From Annona cherimola (Eukaryota; Streptophyta; Magnoliopsida; Magnoliales; Annonaceae), in contig CM059977.1 in the NCBI GenBank assembly GCA_030490835.1, positions 9,824,765 through 9,888,764 of the forward strand: a stretch of DNA of 64,000 nucleotides. Direction: 5' to 3'. Of this stretch, positions 1 through 10,650 are shown one piece after another. Position 1 is the stretch's first letter. Each line of letters begins with the position of its first letter. The notes beneath the pieces are model-generated. The model was given only the letters and a program-made list of their open reading frames with translations. It searched no databases and was not told where the DNA came from. The translations under genes were made by a program, and so were the position numbers.

Positions 1-66
1 ATGACTCCAGAGTCCAGTCCTCATCCATGTAGTCCAGGAACAAACGGGACAAATTCTTCAAACCAG
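1..66 (-). pseudogene. NBS-LRR gene fragment (LRR region), truncated at the window edge
   Basis: These 66 bases match positions 11763-11828 of the intact NBS-LRR gene in this window without gaps and with about eight mismatches. On the minus strand they keep the same reading frame, with the motifs NLSRLFLD and DEDWT, which belong to the start of the C-terminal LRR region. Homology stops abruptly at base 67. The piece may be the edge of a duplicated gene lying to the left of the window or an isolated relic; the window cannot tell which. No stop codon lies inside the fragment. Confidence 0.75.
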
Positions 67-627
67 ACTTAGATGAAAATTGTTCCTTTGTCTAATTAAA
101 TAATGTTAAATACAGTGAAAAGATTAAATATTATTCAAAATATTAAAATCTTAAAATTAAAAAGGACTACATGAAATGCCTTGAGCGTTTATAATTTCTT
201 TTTTATCGGTAACTGAGAAGGAATGTTAAGTACCGATCTTTTTTTTGAATGGAAACCGATCTTTTAAATGATTTTAAATAATTGTACAAAATTTAGGACG
301 AACATGACCGAAAGGATGAGCAAAAGTGGAACAAAGGATGATACTAATAAAATAAAATGTGAAATAGCATGGTCAATCTGTATGAAACAAACTAGTGTTG
401 GGGGAAAGAGATACAGGCCAAATATTCGTCTGTTGGGTCCCATCCAAACCGCTGATTACTTTGAATAACATGTCCCGGATTTCGATTCAATCACAATTTT
501 TTTCTTTTTTCTTTTTTCTTTTTTATTTTTTTTAAGAAAAAGCGGAAGAAAATTTTCGCCTTTTAAAATGAGGATGCGATAGCCGAAGAAATATGCAACG
601 GTCGAGATTCAAGTACTACCAAACACC
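67..627. other. AT-rich intergenic stretch, no gene seen
   Basis: I see no supported gene here. The block is AT-rich, with a T-rich run around 499-531. The short open frame at 268-468 has no recognisable domain. Confidence 0.6.
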
Positions 628-641
628 ATGGCTGAGTGGCT

Positions 642-951
642 GGCATATGACGCCGAAGGGTCATCATCTCGCATGTCCAAGTTGGGACTTACGATATTGG
701 CATGGCTCGGAAGACTTACCTGGAGTCTGCAACGACTTTACACGCAAACAGCTGAGAGCGAAGGGACACCGTATGGGCCAATTTTGGGTGTGGCAGGCAT
801 ATGACGCCGAAGGGTCATCATCTCGCATGTCCAAGTTGGGACTTGAGACTTACGATTTTGGCATGGCTCGGAAGACTTACCTGGAGTCTGCATCGACTTT
901 AAACGCAAACAGCTGAAAGCGAAGGGACACCGTATGGGCTAATTTTAGGTG
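642..951 (+). repeat. Tandem duplication of a ~154-bp unit
   Basis: Two adjacent units start with the same GGCATATGACGCC motif at 642 and 796. The second unit differs by a few substitutions and a 6-bp insertion (extra GAGACT near 843). A small frame starts at the ATG at 628 in a good initiation context (ACCATGG) and runs about 57 codons through unit 1. The equivalent frame in unit 2 is shifted by the 154-bp period, so the two units do not encode one repeat protein. The base composition is richer in GC than its surroundings. I do not recognise the unit. Confidence 0.8.
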
Positions 952-1412
952 TAAATCGTGTTAGGTCGACTCGGGTTAAGGTAAACTTAATTTTAACCTA
1001 CTTTGTAAAGATATCAATCCAACTTTACTTTCAATCATATTTTTTACACTTTAACCCAACCATATTGTAACCCTAGAAATCCGTCTTGATTTGGGTTAAA
1101 AATTGGATTAATAGACTATTGATAATAGTTAAACTCTTGTTGACTTAATTTTCTAAAATAAACAGAAACAATAACAACTTATAGAATATCTATTTTCGCA
1201 ATTAAAATGGCAATACTTCATCTAAAGGGACACAACACATGAGGCAAAGCGCAGTAGCAGTTGGTAGGAGAGGGATATTGGGAGACCAAGTTGCGCAGGA
1301 GGGTTTATGAGAGGGAGAAGATGATAAAGAGCCTTGTTGTTGGGAATCATGGAGGATAGCAGCGCTGGTGGCATCAACCATAGAGGGTAGCATGGTCAAT
1401 AGCGTCCGACAT
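952..1412. other. Intergenic, no gene seen
   Basis: 952-1120 contains short GGGTTAA-type motifs on both strands, reminiscent of subterminal repeats of decayed hAT elements. 1200-1412 is more GC-rich and shows no convincing coding signal. The reverse-strand open frames here have no domain. Confidence 0.4.
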
Positions 1413-1828
1413 GGAGGTGTAACATCCAACATCGGTTAGGATGAAGGGAGCCTGGGCTATAAGTGGAGGCCGCCGGTAACTCTGTCGATGCGCTTTTTGG
1501 GATACATTCAGGGTATCCAGAAGGACAAAATCGTGCGGGCTAAGGCCCAAAGCGGACAATACCTGTGACAGTTGGGTCGGGGCGTTACAAATGATATAAG
1601 AGTAGACTCCCGATATCCTGCTGGTGTGTTCAGCGGGAACTCATCCAGCGAGGACGCTGGAGCCCCAAGGGGGGTGGATGTAACATCCCACATCGGTTAG
1701 GATGAAGGAGGGAGCCTGGGCTATAAATGGAGGCTGCTGGTAACTCTGTCGAGGCGTTTTTTGGGGTATATTCAAGGTACCCAAAGCGGACAATACCTGC
1801 GACAGTTGGATCAGGGCATTACAGGAGG
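1413..1828 (+). mobile_element. TRIM (terminal-repeat retrotransposon in miniature), complete copy
   Basis: The left LTR is 1418-1589 and begins TGTAACATCC. The right LTR is 1679-1823, begins TGTAACATCCCACATCGG and ends in TTACA. The right LTR lacks a 27-bp block that the left one has, which explains the lengths 172 and 145. Only 89 bases lie between them. They start with a decayed primer-binding site, which in sibling copies reads TGGTATCAGAGCC and would pair with the 3' end of initiator tRNA-Met. They end with the purine tract AAGGGGGGTGGA directly before the right LTR. The 5-bp target duplication GGAGG is at 1413-1417 and 1824-1828. There is no coding capacity, so the element would need enzymes from another retrotransposon. 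Confidence 0.85.
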
Positions 1829-3751
1829 ACTGGATGAAGAAAAGGGAGGAGAGACCAGACAGCTAAGACGCCGAAAATCATGGAGGGCAGTAACACTGGT
1901 AGCGTTGTAATGAGAGTGAGGGACGACGGAGATGGACCGAGGCACGGGTGTTATGTATCGCTTTTGCAAGAACAAGATGGGAGGAGAAGAAAGCTGAAAG
2001 CCCTAAGGTTGCCTAAAGTTCTATATTGTATAAAATATATTTTTTAATATCAAGAGGGGCATGAAATCGGGTCGGGTTAACCGACCCCAACCCAACTCAA
2101 ACCAAATTTGAAAATCGGGTCGAGTCGAACCCGAATTTGAAAATTTATTTTTAAAATTCTCAACTCAACCATTATACGAATCAGTTCGGATTGATGTAAA
2201 CTCGAGTTGGGATCAACAAGATGGGAGGCATATTGACGTTGATTGCTATACTATTCTTTCCGGTTCGATTGAGTTTGCAGAGAAGAGGGTTGTTTTTGCA
2301 GCTGATCTTACTTTTGCATTCAAAGTAGATGGTGAGAAATCAATCGAGCAAAGAACTCAACATCTTTGTTGAAGCAAGACAGAGTGTGCGCAGACATGGC
2401 TATCACCGATTCGCAAATGTGCTGTGGCGGAATGTTATGTTATGAAGAATTCAGAAAGGAGTTGCAGCTTGAAATCTGCAATCGCATTTTTTAAGGAGGC
2501 AATGGATGAGAGGCATTCCAGTTGACAAGAGAGTGGTCTTCATGGAATTGGAAATCCATAGCCGGCATTATTCAGATAAAAGGACGGGTTAGGGATGTTT
2601 AGTCACCATTTGGCTGCATGCGGGTAACAATTTTGCCTCTCATCTGTTGGAAAAATGTCTGAATGGATTATGAGCAGCTGTGCATGGGGTGGAATGTGGT
2701 TGGGAGGGCTAGAAATAAAGGTTAGTTATTCCCGGTTAATTTGGGATCCAGTTGGGCTGTCTAATTTGAATTATAACAAAGAGGGAGCAGCTGATGGAAG
2801 AATGAAATTGAATTTGGTCAGAGATCAAAGTAGAATGAGGCAGATTTACAAATAGAATCCTTCAGAGGTTTGTGTGGAACCGGGGATATGCCTAATTTTA
2901 AACTGCACCTTATAGCAATTGCTATTGTGTTTTGAATTGTTGCCGTTTATAAGGATTCCCAAATGAAGCTTCGATCAGCTTCTATTTTGGATATTAAACG
3001 AGAATGAGAGATGTCATGTTTATTCTTGCAGTTTTGGTAACAACGGCTTGGTGGGCCAAGCTGTTTCTTAGGCTGCGCGGGAATGATAAGATCCGCTTGA
3101 GAGATCTATTAACCACGCCCTCGAGGGGCCTCTCCCTTTGGCTGATTACATCTGCCAACAGGCAGTCCGGGGCTCGGTTCTGATTAGGTTTGTAAAATAC
3201 TGTAAATAAAGGAAGATTGGGTAATGGTCGGGGGGGTGGGAAATCATGAATCGAGTTAATCTCTGTTTTTTTCTATCTATTAGTTTTCCTTGCATATGCA
3301 TGATATTGTTTGTTCGATTGAGGCCTTTTTTGCTTCAGGAATTGTAATTCCTGTTTTTATCTTCAATAAAATCATTCGTATACAGTTCGGTTCTGTCGGC
3401 TTCCATCACCGATTCAGCAACTCCAATCTGCAAGCCTTCGCACCTGTGTTATGGGAGCCAACAGTCAATGACTGCATCGTCGCTATGGCCAGCACTTGAA
3501 TCCTTCTATGAGCATGTCTGTCCTCCGTATGCTAGGATTTGCAAACCTAGATCTAACACCATTTATTATGATCCTGGCCAATTGCCGGATCAAGTAACAT
3601 AGCATTCTCCTCTTAAGCTCTCAATCATAAAAGTTACCTGGGCCATCCGGCCAATGGCCCTTTTATAGACCTTGAATCGTACAACAGAATACCCCCGCTT
3701 ACGGCTAACTTGGCATACATGTACAACTACCCCCACCCACTTGCTCCTAAT
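1829..3751. other. Intergenic region, no supported gene
   Basis: 2057-2220 carries GGGTCGGGTT and AACCCGA-type motifs on both strands like degraded hAT subterminal repeats. 2220-3520 has near-genic composition but only short frames (2655-2855 and 3290-3499) and no domain that I recognise. It could be a decayed gene or a retroelement 3' end. The last few hundred bases would include the 3' UTR of the minus-strand receptor kinase A. Confidence 0.5.
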
Positions 3752-6292
3752 CTACACTGCAACATTAAGATCTGGTGCCGCTGCTTCGATGATGCTAGCC
3801 TCATCCGGGCTCTCCTGCAATCGCAATGCGAGCTGAAGGTTCCACAGCACATCCTCCATGGATGGCCGGTCCACCCCACGATCCGATAAACACTTCTCGG
3901 CAGTATTGATGAAGGTATTCAAGCACTCTGGCCTGATCTTCCCTTTTAGATGGGGATCTATGATCTCTTCCACCATGCCCTTGTTCTTGTTATGTAAGGC
4001 CCAATTTGCCAACCATTCCTCGTCCTCGGGCAATGCATGGTTCAAAGCTGGACGCCCGCAAAGAGCTTCGAATAGCACCACTCCAAATGAGTACACGTCC
4101 GACTTGTCGGTCAACCTTTGGTAACGAAAGTATTCTGGATCTAGATACCCAAAGCTGCCTTTCACCATGGTGCTAACATGGGTGTCATCCACATTGAGGC
4201 TCATCTTTGATAGGCCAAAATCGGAGACCTTGGCGACCGACATCTCATCGAGGAGGATGTTGGTGCTTTTCACGTCGCGGTGGATGATGGAGAGATTAGT
4301 CCCTCGGTGGAGATAGTGCAGACCGCAGGCAGCCCCAATGCAGATTTCTAGCCTCTGGTTCCAAGGCAGGGGTGGCTTTTGAGAACTGCACAGATGATCT
4401 CGGAAGCTCCCGCGAGACATGTAGTCGTAAACGAGGATCATCTCTGAATTTTCATGGCAAAAACCAATGAGGGAGACAAGGTGGCAGTGGCGTAATCTAG
4501 AAAGCATCTCAATCTCCGCTTGGAACTCGCGCAACCCCTGATTAGATGAAGAATCTGCGCGTTTGATGGCTACGTGCGTTGTTTCGTTGTCGATGGCTCC
4601 CCTGTAGACCTTGCCGAAGCCGCCAACACCGAGGAGGAGAGCTTCGTCGAAGTCGTTGGTGGCCTTTTTGATCTCCGCGAAGGAGAAGTGGCGGCAGAGA
4701 TTGGAAGGCAGGGAGGAGGTGTGGCTCCTCGTGGTGGTAGCCGTCTTCGCGGACACTGCGCTGCGGGACTTTGCGTACGGACTGAAGGGCCCCCACCCAG
4801 ACAGCCCGTCGCTGCTGGCCTGAGCGTCCTTCTGCTGCCTCCACCGCCGGTAGAAAACAGCGCACGCAAGAAAGCTAAGGGCAAACACCGCAACGGCGCC
4901 CACCGCAGCCCCCACCACAGTAGGCGTCCGACTATTCTTCCCACTTGGTCTCTTGACTGGATCAGGGTCGCCTTCTTTTCTCTCTGGGATGACTGGATTC
5001 GGACCGGCGAGGGTGAAATTAGCTCTGTCGCTGAGCTTGAAGACCTCGACGCCATTTAGAAGGGCGTCGACATACTCAGTCTTAGTTGCCAGCTGCGGAT
5101 GGAGCGCCAGCCAGAGATCTTGGGGCGGCCCTTGGGGAACGACGACAGTGTAATCCCGATAGACGGGGACCCCGTTTTGACTGACCCCTGTATCAAGAGA
5201 AGCCCAGACAATCACATCAGCCATGTCGTCAGCCGTCTGGTTGTTGATGAAGATCATGAACGTCCTCTGGTTCTCCTTGTAAATGATTGACTGGATCTCG
5301 CAGAAATGAAGCCTGACCAAGTATCTGAACCCAGAATCAATGGGAAACAACCACGTGAGGTTGTAGTTCTGATTCACGTTGATGGAAGGACCCATCGACC
5401 TCCCTGATGTGTAGACCTCTTGGGGGGCTATGAATGATGGAACTTGTTCTGTGTATTCGAAGCTCTTGTTGAGATCCCACCCAAACTGCACTCCCATTGC
5501 AGCACCGTATACGTACTTGTCGTCCGCTTGCCAGGTTCGAAACAGGCCCGAATCCTGATCAGCCGAGATATCTCTGCCCCCCACGTTGAGCCGCACAACC
5601 GTTTGAAGTGCTGTCTCGTTCCCCAGGGGATACATCTGAGGAGCACCCCCCGCGTCAAGGATGACCCTGTAAGGTTTAGGGAAGAGGTTGGGCATTGCCA
5701 CGACTTCGATCCCGTTTATGAAAGCATAAGCGTTTGGGATTTTCCGGGATGGGGTGAAGGTGATGTTGAGGAAGCCACCGCTTTCGACGTAGACAGAGAA
5801 TTCGCGAAGGATATAGTCAATGTTCGCAGCTTGGGTGGTGTTATAAGAGCTGAAGTCACCGAGAAGGGTGTAGCGGCCGGAAGTGACGTTGAAGAGGGCG
5901 TCGGCGGCATTGAGGCCGGTGTAATTTGCGGAGTAGAAGTGGAGGCGGATGAATTTCCGGCCGGCGCTGACGGGGAAGCCGTAGGTATGTTGGGAATGGA
6001 AGATGCGGGCGTAACCATAAGGAATAGGAGGCACGCCCGATGGTGTATGGATGGAAGCAATGGAGGTGTTGGAAGAGGAGAGCAAAAATTTTGACCTATC
6101 GTCGGACGTCCATTTCAGGCCGCTGAGGTCTGTAAGACCGGTTGTCGGTCCGCCACAGATGATGCGGAAAACTTCAATTGAGTGGTAAAAGGAACTGTCT
6201 GTAGCTGCCGAGATCAGGAGGAGGAAGTAGGTGGAGCAGAGAAAAACAGAGATGAGTAGGAGGTGTCTGTTCGACGAATACATGGGAACCAT
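3752..6292 (-). CDS. FERONIA-like malectin receptor kinase A (CrRLK1L family), intact, 846 aa
   Basis: A plasma-membrane receptor-like serine/threonine kinase of the CrRLK1L family, which senses cell-wall state and RALF peptides. The frame is one exon. Residues 1-30 form a hydrophobic signal peptide. About 44-425 are the tandem malectin-like ectodomain, with family landmarks SGLFRTW, GRSMGP and YNLTW...LVRLHFCEI. About 457-480 are the membrane segment, followed by YRRWRQQ. The kinase runs about 552-825 with GVGGFG at 555-560, K577 in VAIK, HRDVKSTN from 671 (catalytic D673), DFG at 691-693 and the DPE that replaces APE near 719. All catalytic residues are present, so an active RD kinase is expected. 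The protein stops soon after the kinase and lacks the Ser-rich TDSRSS tail seen in B and C. The start is the first ATG; a second in-frame ATG three codons on (6283) is an alternative. Confidence 0.95.
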   Translation of the reverse strand: MVPMYSSNRHLLLISVFLCSTYFLLLISAATDSSFYHSIEVFRIICGGPTTGLTDLSGLKWTSDDRSKFLLSSSNTSIASIHTPSGVPPIPYGYARIFHSQHTYGFPVSAGRKFIRLHFYSANYTGLNAADALFNVTSGRYTLLGDFSSYNTTQAANIDYILREFSVYVESGGFLNITFTPSRKIPNAYAFINGIEVVAMPNLFPKPYRVILDAGGAPQMYPLGNETALQTVVRLNVGGRDISADQDSGLFRTWQADDKYVYGAAMGVQFGWDLNKSFEYTEQVPSFIAPQEVYTSGRSMGPSINVNQNYNLTWLFPIDSGFRYLVRLHFCEIQSIIYKENQRTFMIFINNQTADDMADVIVWASLDTGVSQNGVPVYRDYTVVVPQGPPQDLWLALHPQLATKTEYVDALLNGVEVFKLSDRANFTLAGPNPVIPERKEGDPDPVKRPSGKNSRTPTVVGAAVGAVAVFALSFLACAVFYRRWRQQKDAQASSDGLSGWGPFSPYAKSRSAVSAKTATTTRSHTSSLPSNLCRHFSFAEIKKATNDFDEALLLGVGGFGKVYRGAIDNETTHVAIKRADSSSNQGLREFQAEIEMLSRLRHCHLVSLIGFCHENSEMILVYDYMSRGSFRDHLCSSQKPPLPWNQRLEICIGAACGLHYLHRGTNLSIIHRDVKSTNILLDEMSVAKVSDFGLSKMSLNVDDTHVSTMVKGSFGYLDPEYFRYQRLTDKSDVYSFGVVLFEALCGRPALNHALPEDEEWLANWALHNKNKGMVEEIIDPHLKGKIRPECLNTFINTAEKCLSDRGVDRPSMEDVLWNLQLALRLQESPDEASIIEAAAPDLNVAV

Positions 6293-7009
6293 GTCAGGAA
6301 CTGAAGAGGGGGAGAGAAGAAAAAGCAGACTGACGAGGAATTAGCGGCCGTTTGGAAATCAAATGACCTGGTTCTTTCTCCGATCCTTGGGAAGAGCGAA
6401 CTGCCGCAGTTGAAATTTTCAAGAGGATGGATGTTAAAATCATAAACACAAACACTAGTCAAGCAGCCCATCGCCGTTCGTAAAACTGGAAATCGATCGC
6501 GGAAATCTTTGAACGCCAACCCCAGCAGGCCAAGCTTGGGGTTGAAATTCTCGGGAATTAAGCAAACAGGTGAAAAACATAGTGATGTTATTCCTAGAAC
6601 AAGGTTAATTTAAAAAACCCATGAATAGGTGGGAATAAAATAGAAAATGAAAAAAAAGAGGATTTTAAGCGGAGAATTAGTTACCAGTGGTATTGTAAAA
6701 TATTTAAAATATATATATATATATATTTAAGTCCACCAGTGAAAGTCCATTCAGGATATCCTACATGACAAGAGTTAATCATTTTAACCAATTTATTATT
6801 TAGATAAGCTGCGGGTTATATTTTTACTTTTAAATATTATTTTAGTATTTCACGTAGCTCGATTGGCATACAGGCGATCAGCAGTATTAGATATTTAAGG
6901 TTTAAGTAGGGATTCTATAGAAAAAATAATTAATTTTTACGATTTTGACTTCCCAGGCTTGTAGGCCCCACAGGATAAGATAAAATGAGATAAAAACTCT
7001 CATAAATAA
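6293..7009. other. Upstream region of receptor kinase A, with AT-rich repeats
   Basis: 6293-6600 should hold the 5' UTR and promoter of gene A; no clear TATA box stands out. An (AT)n run lies at 6708-6726. The piece at 6851-6866 reads like a tRNA A-box and may be a decayed SINE. Confidence 0.45.
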
Positions 7010-7087
7010 GATTGGTTAAGATAGAATTTAAGTTTGAACCAAATTTTAGATTGGTTAAGATAGAATTTAAGTTTGAACCAAATTTTA
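7010..7087. repeat. Perfect tandem repeat, 39 bp x 2
   Basis: The 39-bp unit beginning GATTGGTTAAG occurs at 7010-7048 and again at 7049-7087 with no difference that I can see. It is non-coding and AT-rich. Confidence 0.9.
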
Positions 7088-7727
7088 CTTTATTCTCTAT
7101 CTCCCTATTTCTTAGAAGCTAATGATGCAAGTAGATTTATTTGGAATTAATTTTAGGCTCAAAATTAATTATTTCATGTCTTGGTTATTACTTTCGGTAT
7201 AGTTAATTATTTAATTAATTATACACAAATTTTATAATCTGATATAATTGGGTAAAGTAATTAGCATAAATAATTTTATATGTATATAATTGTAGGGGTA
7301 TAAAATAATATAATGATGGAAATTTTGTGGTCAAATATTTATTAGTTGTATGTGGTGTTAATTGATGGCAGAGACCTAAAAATAAAAATATATATATTTT
7401 GGTTCCACACGGAAATGAATATTTACGTAAATCAAGTGGTACGTAGGTAAATAATTTCAGTTTATAAGAATGCAAATAAAGGAAGACAATATGAAATATA
7501 AACTGCCGGACTCATATGGATGTATATATGTAATAGATGATCGAAAGCATGAGATGCACCGAGGATAGGATGCATGCATTTGTGAAAGCCTAACTGGTGC
7601 AGGAAATGTGTCGGCACGTTGTCTTTTTTGTGATGTGAAAAGCCATTAGCAACCATCATATGTAGTTGCTTTTGTTGGATAGGAAATAAAACCAAATACA
7701 TGTGTCCGTATATATATATATATATAT
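7088..7727. other. AT-rich intergenic DNA, no gene seen
   Basis: The frames in this stretch are low-complexity and AT-driven. A (TA)n run at about 7707-7727 abuts the left end of the next MITE. Confidence 0.5.
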
Positions 7728-8097
7728 GAGATCCGATCCTGTGCAGTCGGACTCCACCGAAATTACTGTGCAGTCCGCTGTAAAATGAACCCCGCACATA
7801 TTAGATTGTAATGAAACTTTATATACTCATTTATCCATATATAAATCATACTTTAGACGGTTTAGATGTTGAAAAAACCACTTTAAACTTGATATTTACA
7901 TTAAACAATTTTATTACGTTGATTTTACACCATTTTAAGATGGGGACTACACACATGTTGGATTTGGATGAAAATTGGTATGCTAATAAAGTGAACAATT
8001 CTAAATACAATGGGTGGGGTGGATTTTCTATTTATGATCAGGTGGGGCCCACAGTGCATGGACTGCACGGTGTAGTCGCATGCACTGGATTATTTCC
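7728..8097. repeat. MITE-like element, family with GTGCAGTC ends
   Basis: The left end (GATCCGATCCTGTGCAGTCG...) and the right end (...GACTGCACGGTGTAGTCGCATGCACTGGAT) are imperfect inverted repeats. The interior, from about 7866 on, matches 16090-16260 over a long stretch, so this is a dispersed family. The 110-codon frame at 7811-8143 lies wholly inside it and is not treated as a gene. Confidence 0.6.
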
Positions 8098-10650
8098 TAA
8101 TATATTTATGTATGAATATAATATTAATAGAGGTAAATCATAATGGAGAATTATTTTGCTCTTATTGCTGACGTCTCCGACCAGTGTGCTTTTGGAAAAT
8201 TTTGCAAAAAGACTCATTTATGATATGATGTAATAAAGGACAGTTTGTTTTATTTATTATAGGTACACCTGCTAAAAAAGAATTTACTTTTTGGCCATGA
8301 TCTGTGAACTTGGGCAATTACTTGGTCCAAACCTAGCGCTTAGATAAGCTCAAATAAAATTTAGCAATAAAATGATGATGATGATGTGGCAGTTTTTATC
8401 CATTTTGTTTCACCATGATTTGGTCGTTTTAACTTTGATTTATATGATTGAATAGTCAATTTTTATATTTTTGATAATTCTGGACTCAATGAAAGGGTTT
8501 GATTTTGCATTTGAGGTATAATTTTTCAGATATTAAATTAAATGATTATTTTTATCATTTAATTAAGTTTTAATTGGGTCATTATCTATATTCAAATAAT
8601 TTTTTACTTGCTAATCACTTTGGGACCAATCCATTATTTTTATAGGTGTATCAAATCAAGTGGGACACTAGAGTTTGGATTTCTTAAAAGTTTCAAGAAA
8701 ATTTATTTCTATTTATTTATTTCAAAGGCATGTATTGAGAACAGTAAACTTGTAATTTTTTTGTGCCTTGATATAATAATGAAAACATGACTAGCGGAAT
8801 TTTTAAAAATTTTCATTAATTAATATAATAATTAATTTTGCCATAAATGTGAAATTGATCTTAGGAATTTGTATTAAATATACAGCCAAGATCACTTATC
8901 ACTTTTCTAGACCAATACGTTACATATATAACTGTAAAATTCCAGAAATTTTGCTAGCTCTGGAAGTAACGGATTGGAGGAGTAGGAAGGGGAAGAACAT
9001 ACCAAGATGAACAAGCAGGAATCGGATAGCTTTTGGAAAAAACGCAACGCTCGCTGATTGACTCAGCTGTGGGAAGCAACGGCCAACACAAGCAGTTTGA
9101 CGGCTTCGTTTCGCACGTGCACTTCACATGAACCCTTCTTCTCGTCCAATAATTGAAAAATGGGGGGCGGCTCTGGCTGGAATTGGATGTAAAATTCTCG
9201 TCCCCATGGCCGATGTGATGGTCTTTCACAGATTAGAAGTTTGGCTGTCGTCTCCGAAGTCCGGCTTTTGGTCGGCTGAATTACTTGCCCAGAAGATGTA
9301 GAATCTAATGAAGCAGACGTGCTTGGGAAACCATGTATGGAATGGAATATCCATCTAATGAAATGATCACGGACGATCATGATCAGGACCATTGTTATCC
9401 GCAAATGACGCAACCGAACGGCAGACTCTAAAGATATTGATTTTGCAATGCGACTAATGTAGAAAACAAAACAACATTGTAGTTCTGAATGATTTGGTAT
9501 ATATGATTTTGGTTTATGAAGCAAACTCCAACCGTCGTTGAAGAACAAGAAATACTCCTCGACATAATTTCATGTAAGGTTAAATTCATTATTTTGATGT
9601 TTCTTTTTTTAATTATTCTTGGTACTTCGTTTTTTCTGGCCTCCTTTCTTATTCTCAAACTAAGGAGAAATGAGTAGAAAAAGACCTATAATGTCTGTTA
9701 AAAAAGTGAGGATTTAAGTCATACATAAAAATTACAAGGTATTCTAGCAACGCCTGATTTTGTTACTCTCGGAATATAAATATGCTGTAGCCTGTCTAGG
9801 GATGTTTTGCTGCTGTGGGTAGATGGGCCTATCTAGGAACAGCCCATTTTACTTCATGTCTTGATTTGTTGTGAAGCGACGGAGACGCCCGACAAAGGGA
9901 GAAAACATAGGAACGACGACGACCGGTTGTCAGACGAAATTTAAATAAAAATTCTTACATTAGTTTTATAAGAGAGAGTGGTCTCAATAATAAGACAACC
10001 ACCAAAAACCTAAATTGTGATAGGGTCAAGTTAATTGATCTATTTTTTCATGATAGTCAATACAAATCCTAGATTATTTAATATTTTCCTAAAAAATAAA
10101 TTTTTTTTAAAAAAAGAATCTTACGTTTCCGCAGACTACCTTGTTAGACGATTAGATCGAATTCAGGATGTGGATTCAGATGAAGAGGGGATAGGAATGA
10201 ATTAAATTTTCTATTTTCAAAAGAAAGTCTCTCTTCAGTAACACATAACAACTCATTTTTCTTATTTCTTATATTATATTTTTTTCATTTCTCATGCTAT
10301 TTTTCTCAATTCCGATATTATTTTTCACATCAAAGTATATATCCATCGTTGCTCGTCGAATCTACTCATCTCGTTCCACCGTCCTAAACAGCCCAAATGA
10401 ACCACCTAAGAAACTACAGCGTTATTCGCAAAAGCTTTTCACAATATTTTCCAAAGAATTTAATAAACTAGCAGTATTTGCACACAACGTCTTCCATCTT
10501 TACATCAACATGAATGAAATAAGCAAAAATTCAAAAATCCAACACAACTATTCCACACAGCTCCACCCAACGCAATCAACCGTAGTTATTTGGGTTCCGC
10601 AGCAACTCCAACTTAAAGCGATGAATGGCATGCAAGCATCAGTTCCGAAT
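8098..10650. other. Intergenic region between the NBS-LRR gene and the MITE
   Basis: 8098-8940 is AT-rich with nothing recognisable. 8950-9430 is a more GC-rich block with short reverse-strand frames and a possible splice donor (CTTG/GTATGT on the minus strand near 9003), but no domain. 9430-10540 is AT-rich. The last hundred bases should contain the 3' UTR of the NBS-LRR gene. Confidence 0.45.

Noticed and set aside
593..916. 107-codon plus-strand frame across the tandem duplication
   Set aside because: The duplicated unit is read in two different frames within it, so there is no sign of coding selection.
1413..1828. Cassandra-type TRIM
   Set aside because: Size and PBS fit, but no 5S rRNA-like promoter is present in the LTRs.
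4574..6094. Long plus-strand open frames opposite receptor kinase A (up to 216 codons)
   Set aside because: They mirror the codon pattern of the minus-strand gene, carry no domain and recur opposite B and C at matching places.
6849..6930. tRNA gene suggested by an A-box-like GTAGCTCGATTGGCA
   Set aside because: No B-box at the right distance and no cloverleaf or acceptor stem; at most a decayed SINE.
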